Assembly: GCA_039962225.1 (NCBI GenBank)
Contig: JAMPKV010000013.1
Span: 124,001-188,000, forward strand
Length of the DNA: 64,000 bases
Source of the DNA: Microcoleus sp. AS-A8
Lineage (GTDB): Bacteria > Cyanobacteriota > Cyanobacteriia > Cyanobacteriales > Coleofasciculaceae
Direction of reading: 5' to 3'
Part shown: positions 49,035-57,447 of the stretch, piece by piece
How the letters are laid out: each line of letters starts with the position of its first letter
How positions within the stretch are numbered: the stretch's first letter is position 1
Made by a program: the position numbers and the translations under genes
Notes under the pieces: generated by a model
What the model was told of the DNA's origin: nothing
The model's input: the letters and a program-made list of their open reading frames with translations, nothing else
Database searches by the model: none

Positions 49035-49785
49035 TATCGAAGAATTTGATATTCCGGAAGAATATGGACAGAAAATCGATGAAAATAAGCAGTTTTATGT
49101 TTCCTTGCAAGGATTAAAATCTGTTATTTCGCTCATCGATTTATTAGAGATAAGAGCGACATTTTTTGTGACAGCTAATTTTGCGATTCATCATCAAGAG
49201 ATGATACGGATAATTTCCCAAAATCATGAAATTGCTTCTCATGGCTTCTACCACTCTTCCTTCAGCTTGGAAGATTTAGAAAAATCTCGAACAACCTTAG
49301 AACAAATTACGAATAGTCGCGTTACGGGCTTCAGAATGCCTCGGCTGATGGACGTTGATGATACAGCCCTGCACACAGCAGGCTATCAATATAACTCGTC
49401 CATGAATCCCACGTATATTCCAGGACGATACAATAATTTTTTCAAACAGAGGACAGTCTATTACTCCAATGACATATGCAATATTCCAGTTTCTGTAACG
49501 CCCAGAATTCGATTTCCTCTGTTTTGGTTGAGCTTTAAAAACTTCCCTTTATTATGGATGAAAATCGCCTCTCAGAGAACTCTTCAGTATGATTCTTACC
49601 TGTGCCTCTATTTTCATCCTTGGGAGTTTACGGATATTCAGGATTTTTACCTCCCTAGTTTTATTAAAAGACACTCTGGTCGTGTAATGGTTGAGCGATT
49701 AAGAAAGTATTTGGGCTGGCTCAAAAACCAAGGAGAATTTATGACTTTTTCAGAATTTATTCATTCAAAAAATTTCTATCAATAG
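49006..49785 (+). CDS. Polysaccharide deacetylase (NodB-like, CE4)
   Basis: A 259-residue NodB-fold enzyme that removes N- or O-acetyl groups from polysaccharides. The first motif is LLSFDIEEFDIPEEY (catalytic Asp/metal Asp), the second is HEIASHGFYHSS (metal His-x3-His), then GFRMPRLMDVDD (TFRxP-like) and LCLYFHPWEF near the end. The DIEEFD-type start matches the group seen with exopolysaccharide clusters. Overlap with the GT2 gene (29 bases) means co-translation; the pair is probably a small glycan-modifying operon. Confidence 0.88.
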   Translation: MKKSILLSFDIEEFDIPEEYGQKIDENKQFYVSLQGLKSVISLIDLLEIRATFFVTANFAIHHQEMIRIISQNHEIASHGFYHSSFSLEDLEKSRTTLEQITNSRVTGFRMPRLMDVDDTALHTAGYQYNSSMNPTYIPGRYNNFFKQRTVYYSNDICNIPVSVTPRIRFPLFWLSFKNFPLLWMKIASQRTLQYDSYLCLYFHPWEFTDIQDFYLPSFIKRHSGRVMVERLRKYLGWLKNQGEFMTFSEFIHSKNFYQ

Positions 49786-49809
49786 AGGGGTCAACTAGAG
49801 AATTGATAT

Positions 49810-50652
49810 TTATTTATGAATATAGACAGGCTTGTTTTTAAGTTTGTCAGCCAGCGGCCTAACTTTGGCGATTATTTCCATTAACGGTTTATACTCAGGA
49901 ACCCTGCTGTTGGTTAAGTATCCGGCTGCTTGTATCGCGTTGGGGGAAGCAGAGGCTAAAGCCTTACGAATTCGCTCTTGTTGGTAGAGTTCTACCATGG
50001 GTCCTACAATAATCGAACCTGGAGGAACCGAATCGCTATGAATCACTCGGTAATTCGTCTGCTTAAAGCCTTGGCGGTAACGTTCCAAATCAGCTAAAGA
50101 TAAAGCTCCAGCGGCTACCTGTTTCTGATCGATCCATTCCAGAACTGTTTTTGGTGTGGGAGCAATTCGTACCTCGGCTAGAGTAAGACCATAGAGATTA
50201 TAGAGGGGTAAAGAATAGCCCGTAGCCGAACCCGGTTGGCCTAACGCGATCGCTTTGCCCTTAAGGTCTGTTAATTTTTTAAAAGGACTTTCCTCTCGCA
50301 CCACAATTAGCGATCGCATCTTTTCCACTCCTTCTAGAGGAAAAAGTGGCGAATACTGTTCCTCAAAAATTGCGATCGCCGCTAAACCCGGAGGCGCGAA
50401 GACTAACGACCAATTTTTGCGTTTAATCTGTTCAACTGCCTTGATTTCGTTGTACGCCGGTTCCAACTCTATCATCGTCTTGAGTTGAGCCTCTAGGTAG
50501 TCAAAAAGCGGTGAGTATTGCTCAATTGAGCGATCGCCTTCACCGTAACTGACTACCCCAATGCTTAATTTCCCTAGTTTCGACGTTTCTGCTGTTTTAC
50601 AAGCTGTCAGGAGGAATAGTATCTGCCACAGGAAGAGACGGCGTGAAAACAT
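49810..50652 (-). CDS. PhnD/SsuA-type substrate-binding lipoprotein
   Basis: A 280-residue periplasmic binding protein. The signal peptide ends in a lipobox (FLLTACKTAETSK, Cys at about 18), so it should be membrane-anchored. The family start LSIGVVSYGEGDRSIEQYSPLFDYLEAQL and SWSLVFAPPG-like, DLKGKAIALGQPGSATGYSLPLY blocks are those of phosphonate/phosphate-type (PhnD) proteins. No ABC permease or ATPase is adjacent. It is divergent from a membrane haem-HAMP sensor, so it may be a sensory receptor rather than a transporter subunit; this is inference. Confidence 0.85.
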   Translation of the reverse strand: MFSRRLFLWQILFLLTACKTAETSKLGKLSIGVVSYGEGDRSIEQYSPLFDYLEAQLKTMIELEPAYNEIKAVEQIKRKNWSLVFAPPGLAAIAIFEEQYSPLFPLEGVEKMRSLIVVREESPFKKLTDLKGKAIALGQPGSATGYSLPLYNLYGLTLAEVRIAPTPKTVLEWIDQKQVAAGALSLADLERYRQGFKQTNYRVIHSDSVPPGSIIVGPMVELYQQERIRKALASASPNAIQAAGYLTNSRVPEYKPLMEIIAKVRPLADKLKNKPVYIHK

Positions 50653-50784
50653 AGTTGAAGAATGAGGAAATTTAACTCTTGAGCTTTTACTGTATAACAG
50701 AGTTATCAGATAGTCATTTTCCTGTTGTTTGGGTCATATATTTGTTACAAAAATTCCCAAATTATCGCTATAAGGAGGCTTCCG

Positions 50785-51690
50785 ATGTTCAAAAATCTCA
50801 AGTTAGGTACCAAACTCAATTTACTTTTACTGTTGATTTTCTTAGGTGTGGTTGGCATCAGTGGTTTAGCGCTATCTAAAATTTTAGGGGATAATGCGAA
50901 AGAAAAAGTCGCTTCCCAGGCTTTCCTATTGCTCGAAACGATGAGTTCTGTCCGTGACTACACAGCGACTCAAATCAACCCTGAGTTAGCACCTCGCTTA
51001 GAAAAAGAAGATTGGTTTTTACCACAAACGGTACCCGCTTATTCAGCGCGTGAAGTTTTTGAGAAATTACGTAAACGCGAGCAATATAGTAACTTTTTCT
51101 ATAAAGAAGCAACTTTAAATCCCACGAATCAACGCGATAAAGCTGACGCTTTTGAAACCGCTGTGGTTGAAAGATTTCGGAAACAATCAGGAATCCAAGA
51201 AGTAACAGGATTTCGTTCCCTTCCGAGTGGAGAAATCTTTTATGTCGCTCGCCCCTTGGTAATTTCTGACCAAAGCTGCCTACGCTGCCACAGCACTCCC
51301 GAACAGGCTCCTAAAAGTCAAATTGCTACTTACGGTCGTGACAACGGTTTTGGTTGGAAACTCAATGAAATTATTGGTGCAAAAGTCATATCAGTCCCCG
51401 CCAGTGCCGTGTTTAATGAAGCTCGGCATTTGCAAGTCTTGGTCATCGGCAGCCTCAGTGTTTTCTTTCTGCTAGCCATGATTATTATTAATCTATTTCT
51501 CAAATTTGCGGTTACTAATCCCCTGAAGCGGATGGCTCACTTGTCGAAACAAGTCAGTACTGGTGACATGAAGGGCGAATTTGAACACCCAGCTCATGAT
51601 GAAATTGGGATATTAGCCGCCTCTCTGAATCGGATGAAAGTCAGCTTGGAAATGGCGATGAATATGTTGAATACAGAAATACAAGAGTGA
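50785..51690 (+). CDS. Tll0287-like (DUF3365) c-haem sensor with HAMP domain
   Basis: A 301-residue membrane sensor. N-terminal helix (LNLLLLLIFLGVVGISGLAL), a periplasmic DUF3365 domain with haem c-attachment motif SCLRCHST (CxxCH, about residues 166-170), a second helix (LVIGSLSVFFLLAMIIINLFL) and a HAMP domain (NPLKRMAHLSKQVSTGDMKGEFEHPAHDEIGILAASLNRM in outline). It ends soon after HAMP (MNMLNTEIQE) with no kinase, cyclase or methyl-accepting domain. The start is decided by a perfect TAAGGAGG site 6 bases before ATG 50785; the upstream in-frame codons are not coding. Haem redox probably controls a separate output protein. Confidence 0.92.
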   Translation: MFKNLKLGTKLNLLLLLIFLGVVGISGLALSKILGDNAKEKVASQAFLLLETMSSVRDYTATQINPELAPRLEKEDWFLPQTVPAYSAREVFEKLRKREQYSNFFYKEATLNPTNQRDKADAFETAVVERFRKQSGIQEVTGFRSLPSGEIFYVARPLVISDQSCLRCHSTPEQAPKSQIATYGRDNGFGWKLNEIIGAKVISVPASAVFNEARHLQVLVIGSLSVFFLLAMIIINLFLKFAVTNPLKRMAHLSKQVSTGDMKGEFEHPAHDEIGILAASLNRMKVSLEMAMNMLNTEIQE

Positions 51691-51731
51691 GGGGATAACC
51701 GCTGGGTAACCGCTTGCCCTGACCTTCAGTT

Positions 51732-53036
51732 TCAGGTTAGTAATCGGCGCTGAAACTCTTGGGAATGCTTCGAGTTGGGAATTTTTTTAGCTAACGCTTC
51801 TACTAATTGATTGGCCGACAGCCCGGGATTTTGAGCCAGTGTGCGCCGACAGATAATTGCCGCCATAGGGCCAATATATTCCGCGAGTTCCTGTTGACAA
51901 TAACGGATAAAATTAGGGTCGAGTGCGGGCGCTGTCGTAGGAATTGATGAGTGACTCGGATTGGCAGTCGGCGGGGGTACTGGGGGGATTTCGGGTTGTG
52001 GGGTTAGGGGTGACTTGGGGGCAGAGGGTGACGAAGGTCTATAGGGTCTGAGTTCTTCGGTCTGCTGTGCTAATGGCTGTACAGGGAGCGTCTGTTGGAA
52101 GTAAATCTGAGGTATAGCCTTGGGCAAAGAATTTTGGGGGATATAGCTATCGCTGCTAATCTGTTCGAGTTGTTGCAAAATCTCGGCGGCTGTTTGAGGA
52201 CGCTGATGGGGGAAACGTGCCATCATCCGATCCAAAAGGTCTGCGAGTTGGGGAGAAGCTAAGGAAGTCGCGTCACGCCAGCGCAGCTCGTCGGTATAGG
52301 AGTCATACAATTTACTAGGGTCTTTGCCACTCAGCAGATAAATAAACGTGCGCCCCAAAGCAAAGAAATCCGATTGGGGTACGGCTTGACCGTTGAATTG
52401 CTCTGGGGGTGTATAACCGGCGGAAATCACTCCCGTAACCTCACCTGTGGCTTGTTTGGTGACATAGGTCTCCGTAACTTCCCGTGCCGTACCAAAATCA
52501 ATTAATACAAGATGTCCATCGGATCGGAGCATGATGTTGGAGGGCTTGATATCCCGATGGAAAAAGTGTTGACTGTGTACCTCCTGTAGGATTGTGAGCA
52601 GTTGGATCAGCCATTGACGTGCTAATTTATGATCGATGGGGCTGCCCCGCTGTTGGATATATTGCTCTAAATTCAACCCCTCAATCTTTTCCATGACCAG
52701 ACAGTGCAATGGCTCTGATCGGTTTCGAGGCAAGAAGACAAAGTAGGCATTGGGTTCTACTCTGGGAATGCCAGGATGATTGAGTCGCGCTAGGACTTGA
52801 GCTTCTCGTTGGAAGAGTTCGACATACTTGGGATGATTATTGCTCAGGACTTTCAAGACTTGAACAGGGCCAGAGCGATCGCTCACTTCATAGGTTTTCC
52901 CGAAGCCGCCACTTCCTAGCTGGCGCATCACCCGATAGCGACCTTCCAACAATAACTCAGAGCTACAGGTCTGACAGAACAGTTGGGTGTCGCGATTGTC
53001 GGTATTTGAGCAGCTAGGATTGATGCAAAGGCTCAT
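51732..53036 (-). CDS. Ser/Thr protein kinase with N-terminal zinc ribbon
   Basis: A 434-residue cytosolic kinase. Cysteines in MSLCINPSCSN...FCQTCSSEL form a double-CxxC-like ribbon ahead of the kinase domain: RQLGSGGFGKTYEV (P-loop), VLKVL (Lys), FFHRDIKPSNIM (about 157), VLIDFGTARE and GYTPPEQF. A Pro/Ser/Thr-rich linker leads to a C-terminal helical domain (FIRYCQQELAEYIGPMAAIICRRTL) found in related cyanobacterial kinases. The start is ATG 53036; the longer GTG/ATG frame to 53099 adds an Arg-rich stretch before the ribbon. The FHA-cyclase gene is 212 bases upstream on the same strand. Confidence 0.94.
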   Translation of the reverse strand: MSLCINPSCSNTDNRDTQLFCQTCSSELLLEGRYRVMRQLGSGGFGKTYEVSDRSGPVQVLKVLSNNHPKYVELFQREAQVLARLNHPGIPRVEPNAYFVFLPRNRSEPLHCLVMEKIEGLNLEQYIQQRGSPIDHKLARQWLIQLLTILQEVHSQHFFHRDIKPSNIMLRSDGHLVLIDFGTAREVTETYVTKQATGEVTGVISAGYTPPEQFNGQAVPQSDFFALGRTFIYLLSGKDPSKLYDSYTDELRWRDATSLASPQLADLLDRMMARFPHQRPQTAAEILQQLEQISSDSYIPQNSLPKAIPQIYFQQTLPVQPLAQQTEELRPYRPSSPSAPKSPLTPQPEIPPVPPPTANPSHSSIPTTAPALDPNFIRYCQQELAEYIGPMAAIICRRTLAQNPGLSANQLVEALAKKIPNSKHSQEFQRRLLT

Positions 53037-53248
53037 CCGGATTAGCGAGTAGTGAACTGGGGGATTTAAGCGTCTTCTTCTATGGCTTTGCCTCCCCAAC
53101 TCTTTTTACCAAGAGCAAGCGCTGGTTCGGGATAAGCACAATCTCTTTCCCTGAACATGGGGGAAGGTAGGAATTCACTGGTTCCAATCCTATGGTAGTG
53201 GATTGCCATCGGGGAGTTGAGGGGTCTAGATTAGAATGTTCTGACTCC

Positions 53249-54883
53249 CTAAACATTCCACTGGACGCGATAGAGCTGAAGCGGATGATCTTTGCCCTTG
53301 ACCCACACGGGGGGCATTTTTTCAATCGCTACATTGGGGTCATTGAGCTGATCTAGGGTGCTTTGGGAAATCATAATCTCCCCTTCCTGCGCGGCGCTAC
53401 AGATTCGGCTCGTGACATTGGTGGTATCGCCAATGGTGGCGTATTGAATCAGATTCTGGGAGCCAATATTTCCCGCAGCAACTTTGCCGGTATTGAGTCC
53501 AATATGGATTTGAATATCGATACCGTGTCGCTGTTGCCATTGGTCGTGCAGGCGCAAAACCGCTTTTTGCATGGCGATCGCCGCATGAACCGCACGCCGC
53601 GCATCATCCGGTTGTCGATAGGGAGCGCCCCAAACAGCCAGTAGAGCATCTCCAATATATTTCTCCAAGGTGCCTTCGTATTGAAATACAATGTCTTCGA
53701 CCATCACCTCGAAGTATTCATTGAGCATTTCAATGATTTGGCGCGGCTCCATGGTGGAGGACATAGCTGTAAAGCCGCTAATGTCTGCAAACAGCGCGGT
53801 TACCTCCGTATCCACAATCTCCAAGTTCCCTTCTTCCTTGAGCTTTTTACTCACGGCTTGAGGGAAGAAACGCTCTAGTTTCGTCCGCACGATCGCTTCC
53901 GATTGCATCTTCTTGTTGAGTTCTGTATTTTCAATCGCGATCGCTGCTTGGTTAGCCAGCGCCGTCAGGAACTCCAAATCTTCCTGGGAATAGATATCCG
54001 CCATGGAAAGATTGTCGGTATAGAGTACCCCAATCACCGTATCTCGCGGTTTCAAGGGTACACACATCGAAGCCTGGATCGCTTGGTTGAGCACAGACAA
54101 CGACTCACTAAACCGCTGATCTTGGCGGGCATCCGAAATTAAAACCGAATCCCCATTTTGCTGAACGAAATTGGTAATCGTTGTGCTATAAAACTGGTCA
54201 TCCGTTGGCACTCCAATTCGGAACTTAACCGCTTTTTGCTCAAGCTGTCCGGTTTCCTCATTCACCAGTAAAATCACAGCTCGGTCAACATTCATAATCT
54301 CGAACAATAGGTCGAGAATTTTCTCAAATAGCCTTTCATTCTCTTCAGGAGAAGAAAGTTGTTTGCTCACTTCCAATAAAATTTTCAGCTTATCTACAGC
54401 CCGTTGAGTCGCATCCTCTTGTCGTAACTTGAGGACTGAGCGCTGATATTTTGAACTCTCTTGCTGGAGTAATTCCTGCATCTCGACACGAGTTTGTTCC
54501 GGTGAAAACCGTCTCAAAATCGAGAGGTTTGCGGTTTCATCCTTTAAGGGAGCCGATGCCTGATGTTTCTCAATGGAATGGACAAATTTAAACAATACAC
54601 TCCCACAGCGAACTAAATCTCCATTCCTGAGTTGACATTGGTCAATTTCCCGCTCATTCACATAGGTTTTATTCAGGCTGCCCAAATCCTTCATCATCAC
54701 ACCCTGATCATTAATGATGAGCTGAGCATGGTGACGGGAAAGACTTTTATGAAGCAAGATGATGGTGTTACTGATCTCACGCCCGATCGTGTTTAAACCA
54801 AACTGTAATTCATGAACTTTTTGGTCAGGATTCTCTGGATTTTGGATTAAGTACGGCACGCTCTCATCTCCCTCAGCGCTCAT
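53249..54883 (-). CDS. FHA-GAF-class III adenylate/guanylate cyclase
   Basis: A 544-residue signalling protein. Residues about 10-105 are an FHA phosphothreonine-binding domain (GREISNTIILLHKSLSRHHAQLIIN, LGSLNKTYVN). About 170-320 is a GAF domain (ILLVNEETGQLEQKAV, VLYTDNLSMADIYSQEDLEFLTALANQAAIAIENTEL in outline). About 345-540 is the cyclase catalytic domain: TALFADISGFTAMSSTM (metal Asp), EKYIGDALLAVWGAP (second metal Asp), HIGLNTGKVAAGNIGS and IGDTTNVTSRI. Catalytic Asp pair and transition-state Arg/Asn region are intact. cAMP is more likely than cGMP, but nucleotide specificity is not read out here. Confidence 0.95.
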   Translation of the reverse strand: MSAEGDESVPYLIQNPENPDQKVHELQFGLNTIGREISNTIILLHKSLSRHHAQLIINDQGVMMKDLGSLNKTYVNEREIDQCQLRNGDLVRCGSVLFKFVHSIEKHQASAPLKDETANLSILRRFSPEQTRVEMQELLQQESSKYQRSVLKLRQEDATQRAVDKLKILLEVSKQLSSPEENERLFEKILDLLFEIMNVDRAVILLVNEETGQLEQKAVKFRIGVPTDDQFYSTTITNFVQQNGDSVLISDARQDQRFSESLSVLNQAIQASMCVPLKPRDTVIGVLYTDNLSMADIYSQEDLEFLTALANQAAIAIENTELNKKMQSEAIVRTKLERFFPQAVSKKLKEEGNLEIVDTEVTALFADISGFTAMSSTMEPRQIIEMLNEYFEVMVEDIVFQYEGTLEKYIGDALLAVWGAPYRQPDDARRAVHAAIAMQKAVLRLHDQWQQRHGIDIQIHIGLNTGKVAAGNIGSQNLIQYATIGDTTNVTSRICSAAQEGEIMISQSTLDQLNDPNVAIEKMPPVWVKGKDHPLQLYRVQWNV

Positions 54884-55006
54884 CAGTGGTCAATGCTTAG
54901 TCGTTAGTGGCAAAAACAACTGATCCTTAACTTCCAAGCATATAGGTTTTTCGGGGTCTTCCTCCCTTAATCAGGGAAGATGGGTTACTGTTTATTGAAC
55001 CTTTGT

Positions 55007-55033
55007 CTGACTCCTTCAGTCTAAAGGAGTCAG
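55007..55033 (+). promoter_or_regulatory. Hairpin in the leader of the ECF sigma operon
   Basis: CTGACTCCTT and AAGGAGTCAG form a perfect 10-bp stem with a 7-base loop, 28 bases before the sigma factor GTG. The 3' arm contains AAGGAG, an SD-like sequence too far from the GTG to serve it, and no T run follows. It could be a transcriptional operator or a leader RNA structure influencing expression. Confidence 0.5.
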
Positions 55034-55061
55034 CAAACCAACTGGTGAGGGAGAACCACAG

Positions 55062-55673
55062 GTGTCAGTAATACCTGCCGAGGCGTCAAGCAATGACCCT
55101 ACTGCTCAAGAAGCTGAAACCGACATCGACTTGGTGCTACAGTGCCAACAGGGAAACCAACAAAGTTTCCGCCAACTGTATCGGCGCTATTGTGCGCGAG
55201 TGCGGTCAACCCTCTACCAACTCTGTGGTGGTGAGGCTCTCGATGATTTAGTCCAAGAGGTTTTCCTCCGTGCCTGGAAAGGCTTACCCCAGCTACGGCA
55301 GGCGTCCCAATTTTCGACCTGGCTTTATCGGATCTGCTGGAATGTGGCATCTGATCAACGGCGGCAATTTGCCCAAGAGCGTTCTTTTAACTCCAAACTC
55401 AAAAGTGATAGAGAGCGATTGTCTCCTAGCGACTCGAAACACTCTCAAGCGCCTGACTTGATGGAACTGCACTATCAAGACATCATACAGAGGGGACTGC
55501 AACAGTTGAGTTTTGAGCATCGTGCTGTACTGGTGTTGCATGACTTAGAGGATTTGCCACAAAAGGAGGTGGCGCAAATTTTGGGCATCGCTGTGGGAAC
55601 CGTGAAGTCTCGTCTTTTTCATGCCCGAACATCCCTGAGGAAATATATCCAGCAACAAGGAGAGATGCTATGA
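55062..55673 (+). CDS. ECF (sigma-E/SigG-type) RNA polymerase sigma factor
   Basis: A 203-residue group 4 sigma factor. Region 2 is QSFRQLYRRYCARVRSTLYQL and DDLVQEVFLRAWKGLPQLRQASQFSTWLYRICWNVASDQRR in outline (promoter -10 recognition). Region 4 is LPQKEVAQILGIAVGTVKSRLFHARTSLRKYI (-35 recognition). It starts at GTG 55062; no ATG fits. Its stop overlaps the ATG of the next gene, a single-TM protein that looks like its anti-sigma factor. A Spy-like periplasmic gene follows, suggesting control of envelope stress. Confidence 0.95.
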   Translation: MSVIPAEASSNDPTAQEAETDIDLVLQCQQGNQQSFRQLYRRYCARVRSTLYQLCGGEALDDLVQEVFLRAWKGLPQLRQASQFSTWLYRICWNVASDQRRQFAQERSFNSKLKSDRERLSPSDSKHSQAPDLMELHYQDIIQRGLQQLSFEHRAVLVLHDLEDLPQKEVAQILGIAVGTVKSRLFHARTSLRKYIQQQGEML

Positions 55674-56026
55674 CTCCGTTACCGCCCGAAGACCGAGAAT
55701 GGCAAGAGTTTCTGCATAAACATCGTCCCATACCTCCACCTGCCCAATTTGACTTGGAAGATCAACTGATGAAGGCGGTGGAAAAGTCTCCCCAGCCTAG
55801 TATTAATCAGCGGCTTTTGCCTTGGCCGCCAGCGCTGATTGCCGGTTTAGTGATGCTGTTAAGTGGTTATCGCCTATTGATTGCCGCACCAGAGTCCTCT
55901 CGCGCCAATGTGGAAACATTCCTACAAGACAACTGGAATGAAGTAGTGGGCGATACATCCCCCCAGTTACAGACTCATGATGTTGTACAAGTCAATTGGC
56001 AGTTAGAGACGAATGGGGCACGGTGA
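55670..56026 (+). CDS. Putative membrane anti-sigma factor
   Basis: A 118-residue protein with a cytosolic N-terminal part (EDREWQEFLHKHRPIPPPAQFDLEDQLMKAVEK), one membrane helix (LPWPPALIAGLVMLLSGYRLLIA, about residues 49-72) and a periplasmic tail. It overlaps the sigma gene by ATGA and has a GGAGAG site, the classical sigma/anti-sigma arrangement. No HxxxCxxC zinc motif is present, so if it is an anti-sigma factor it is not of the ZAS type. Function is inferred from position and topology. Confidence 0.75.
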   Translation: MTPLPPEDREWQEFLHKHRPIPPPAQFDLEDQLMKAVEKSPQPSINQRLLPWPPALIAGLVMLLSGYRLLIAAPESSRANVETFLQDNWNEVVGDTSPQLQTHDVVQVNWQLETNGAR

Positions 56027-56134
56027 GCTTTCTAGACATAGAAAATCAGGAAGCATGAAACTCTACACTTCATCCTTCACACGGCGCTAACGCACTGCTT
56101 CGCTAACATACTTCATAGTTGATACGTCATTAAC

Positions 56135-56617
56135 ATGTGGTTACATCGTGTATCTGTGTCGTTCGTGCTGCTGCTTGCGCTGGGAAGTGCGATCGCCTTG
56201 AGCAAACCCAACACCGCATTCCCCCATCTCGTCGGACAAAACTTAGGAGGGCAAAAGGGTGGGGCGCAGGGGGAGTTCCGGTTGATGGAACAACTCAACC
56301 TGACTTCGGTGCAAAAGCAAAAGCTAAAAGCGATTTACTCCCAGTACAAAGATCGAATATCGCAACACAAACAGGCTGTACGTCAATCGACCCAAGAGTT
56401 GCGTCAACTCATGGTCAGTACGGCTTCAACTGACGAAGTTCGGGCTAAATATCAGCAAGTGGAATTGATGCGCCACCAGTTAGAAGCCGCCAGCTTTGAA
56501 AGTATGCTCGCCATGCGAGAGGTGTTAACCCCCACTCAACGAACCCAGTTTGCTCAACTGATGGAACAACAGGGGAAATTAGCCGACAATCGGATGGTTC
56601 TGCCCAGAGGGTATTAA
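56135..56617 (+). CDS. Spy/ZraP-like periplasmic stress protein
   Basis: A 160-residue exported protein: signal peptide MWLHRVSVSFVLLLALGSAIAL, Gly-rich linker, then a helical Spy-like domain with two LTxxQ motifs, LTSVQKQKL and LTPTQRTQF, about 100 residues apart. Such proteins chaperone periplasmic proteins or bind zinc during envelope stress. It lies 108 bases after the putative anti-sigma gene, fitting a sigma/anti-sigma/effector operon, and is a paralogue-type match to the lone Spy-like gene at 21.9 kb. Confidence 0.85.
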   Translation: MWLHRVSVSFVLLLALGSAIALSKPNTAFPHLVGQNLGGQKGGAQGEFRLMEQLNLTSVQKQKLKAIYSQYKDRISQHKQAVRQSTQELRQLMVSTASTDEVRAKYQQVELMRHQLEAASFESMLAMREVLTPTQRTQFAQLMEQQGKLADNRMVLPRGY

Positions 56618-56620
56618 TGA

Positions 56621-57268
56621 ATGAAGTTCGTCTACCTTCACGGTTTTGCTTCAACGCCTGAGTCAGCGAAAGCCTTGTATCTGCGCGAAGCCTTCGCTGC
56701 CTGTAAGATTTCCCTGGAAGTGCCTGACCTCAACCAGGGTGACTTTTCCCACTTGACGATCGCCCGCCAGATCACTCAAGTCGAGTCTCTATTTCCCTGT
56801 GATGGGACACCCGTCACGTTAATCGGGTCTAGTTTGGGGGGTCTAACATCCGCTTGGTTAGCCGAAAAGCACTCCCAAGTTCAGCGACTTGTCTTACTGG
56901 CTCCAGCCTTTGGATTTCTCGATCATTGGTTGCCGCAACTGCAAGCAGAACAGCTTCGTCAGTGGCAGACATCGGGATATTTGCCGATTTATCACTACGG
57001 AGAACAGCGATCGCTTCCCCTCCATTACCAGTTTATTGAAAACGCCAGCCAGTACCGAGAAACGCAACTTTCGCGACCTGTACCCACCCTAATTTTGCAT
57101 GGACGGCAGGATGAGGTGATACCCTTAGCGGCAAGTCAAGCTTATGCAAATGTGCGTCCTTGGGTACAACTAAGGGAACTGGATAGCGACCACGGATTAA
57201 GGGATGTCATGCCGCAAATTTGGCAGGCTATTCAGGTTTTTTGCAAGCTTAAAATCGAGATTGAATGA
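56621..57268 (+). CDS. YqiA/YcfP-family alpha/beta hydrolase
   Basis: A 215-residue small esterase-type hydrolase. The start KFVYLHGFASTPESAKALYLRE has the oxyanion-hole HGF. The nucleophile elbow is LIGSSLGGLTS (Ser), the acid is in LHGRQDEVIPL (Asp) and the catalytic His in LDSDHGLRD. All three are in the right order, so it should be active on an ester or thioester; the substrate is unknown. The ATG follows the Spy-like stop by 3 bases, so it is probably co-transcribed with the sigma operon. Confidence 0.9.
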   Translation: MKFVYLHGFASTPESAKALYLREAFAACKISLEVPDLNQGDFSHLTIARQITQVESLFPCDGTPVTLIGSSLGGLTSAWLAEKHSQVQRLVLLAPAFGFLDHWLPQLQAEQLRQWQTSGYLPIYHYGEQRSLPLHYQFIENASQYRETQLSRPVPTLILHGRQDEVIPLAASQAYANVRPWVQLRELDSDHGLRDVMPQIWQAIQVFCKLKIEIE

Positions 57269-57447
57269 TAAGTGAGTGATAGAACCTGCACTTGCATATC
57301 GAAGGCATTCATAAAAGCATAAGAGCCTTCTATCCTCTGCCTTTCTTGAGCAGCCTTAAAATCCGCTGACAAGCTACTGATTAGCCAAGGAAGAAACACG
57401 AAGAAAATGCAGGCTAAAATTTAGATTAAGAATCTGACAAAATAGCG

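Noticed and set aside
53080-53325. 81-codon minus-strand frame in the gap between kinase and cyclase
   Set aside because: Overlaps the cyclase end; no ribosome-binding site or domain.
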